Part shown: one piece after another, positions 37,221-37,400 of the stretch
How positions within the stretch are numbered: position 1 is the stretch's first letter
Layout of the letters: each line of letters opens with the position of its first letter
Assembly (NCBI GenBank): GCA_949281375.1
Contig: CASDLT010000048.1
Span: 1-37,400 of the forward strand
Direction of reading: 5' to 3'
Length of the DNA: 37,400 bases
Source: an uncultured Nitrosomonas sp.
Lineage (GTDB): Bacteria; Pseudomonadota; Gammaproteobacteria; Burkholderiales; Nitrosomonadaceae
The notes under the pieces: generated by a model
What the model was told of the DNA's origin: nothing
Database searches by the model: none
What the model saw: only the letters and a program-made list of their open reading frames with translations
Position numbers and translations under genes: made by a program

Positions 37221-37400
37221 TGAATCGCCCCGGTATTTTCGGAGATAAAATGATTTGAGAGGAGGAAGAGATGAAGAATCAAATCAGTTATTCACAGGAA
37301 GTACGAGAACGAGCAGTAAGATTGGTATTCGAGCAACAAAAGGAGCATGAATCGCAATGGGCGGCGATCAAGTCGATCGCATCAAAGATTGGCTGCACAT
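37221..37400 (+). mobile_element. left end of an IS3-family element (runs off the window)
   Basis: The terminal inverted repeat begins at 37221 with TGAATCGCCCCGGT, the TG-start pattern of IS3-group elements. It is inserted directly into the IS66 transposase remnant. The OrfA gene follows 50 bases later. Confidence 0.75.
37271..37400 (+). CDS. IS3-family transposase OrfA, partial
   Basis: GGAGG six bases upstream and the frame from the ATG ([20 protein letters not shown], then [23 protein letters not shown]) show the helix-turn-helix OrfA of IS3 elements. It is open to the window end (43 codons), with no lesion so far, so the copy may be intact. Confidence 0.88.
   Translation, partial: MKNQISYSQEVRERAVRLVFEQQKEHESQWAAIKSIASKIGCT

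Overview
The window looks like the chromosome of an ammonia-oxidising betaproteobacterium of the Nitrosomonas type. The grounds are a green-type (form IA) RuBisCO operon cbbLSQO with a divergent cbbR, an arginine-type elongation factor P next to its rhamnosyltransferase EarP, PilS/PilR, the rplU-rpmA-obgE-proB block, moderate GC content and many decayed insertion sequences. The genus is inferred from gene content, not from a search.

Layout. 1-1 kb: a decayed kelch-repeat secreted protein. 1-4.2 kb (minus): efp, earP, rimO, all acting on translation. 4.4-5.4 kb (minus): a two-helix membrane protein and a membrane protein resembling a histidine kinase without its ATPase domain. 5.4-11.7 kb: cbbR diverging from cbbL, cbbS, a strong terminator, then cbbQ and cbbO, the RuBisCO activase pair; no carboxysome genes are present. 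12-13.2 kb (minus): a double-receiver LuxR-type regulator with a degenerate second receiver. 13.4 kb: a half-size UPF0016 transporter. 13.7-18 kb (minus): a possible envelope/cation-sensing group, namely a beta-barrel porin, a histidine-rich exported protein, a PepSY protein and a PhoP/PhoQ-like pair. 18.2-22.2 kb (minus): a DUF1624 membrane protein, proB, obgE, rpmA, rplU. 22.4-27 kb (plus): ispB, a PP0621-type protein, pilS, pilR.

From 27 kb on the character changes to AT-richer, loosely packed accessory DNA. It holds small stress-type proteins (DUF2934, a coiled-coil protein, a 37-residue membrane peptide, a DsrE-like protein), a ferric-reductase-like flavoprotein, a PepSY-like periplasmic protein and a P-type cation ATPase. 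These are separated by remnants of IS3, IS21 and IS66 elements.

The most striking find is at 35.4-37 kb on the minus strand. A membrane-anchored, glycosidase-like protein is preceded by a class I cyclic di-GMP (GEMM-I) riboswitch, a candidate promoter just upstream of it, and a hairpin over the Shine-Dalgarno sequence. This suggests a surface or polysaccharide enzyme controlled directly by c-di-GMP, lying in a small island between transposon remnants. The window ends inside an IS3-family element inserted into an IS66 transposase remnant.
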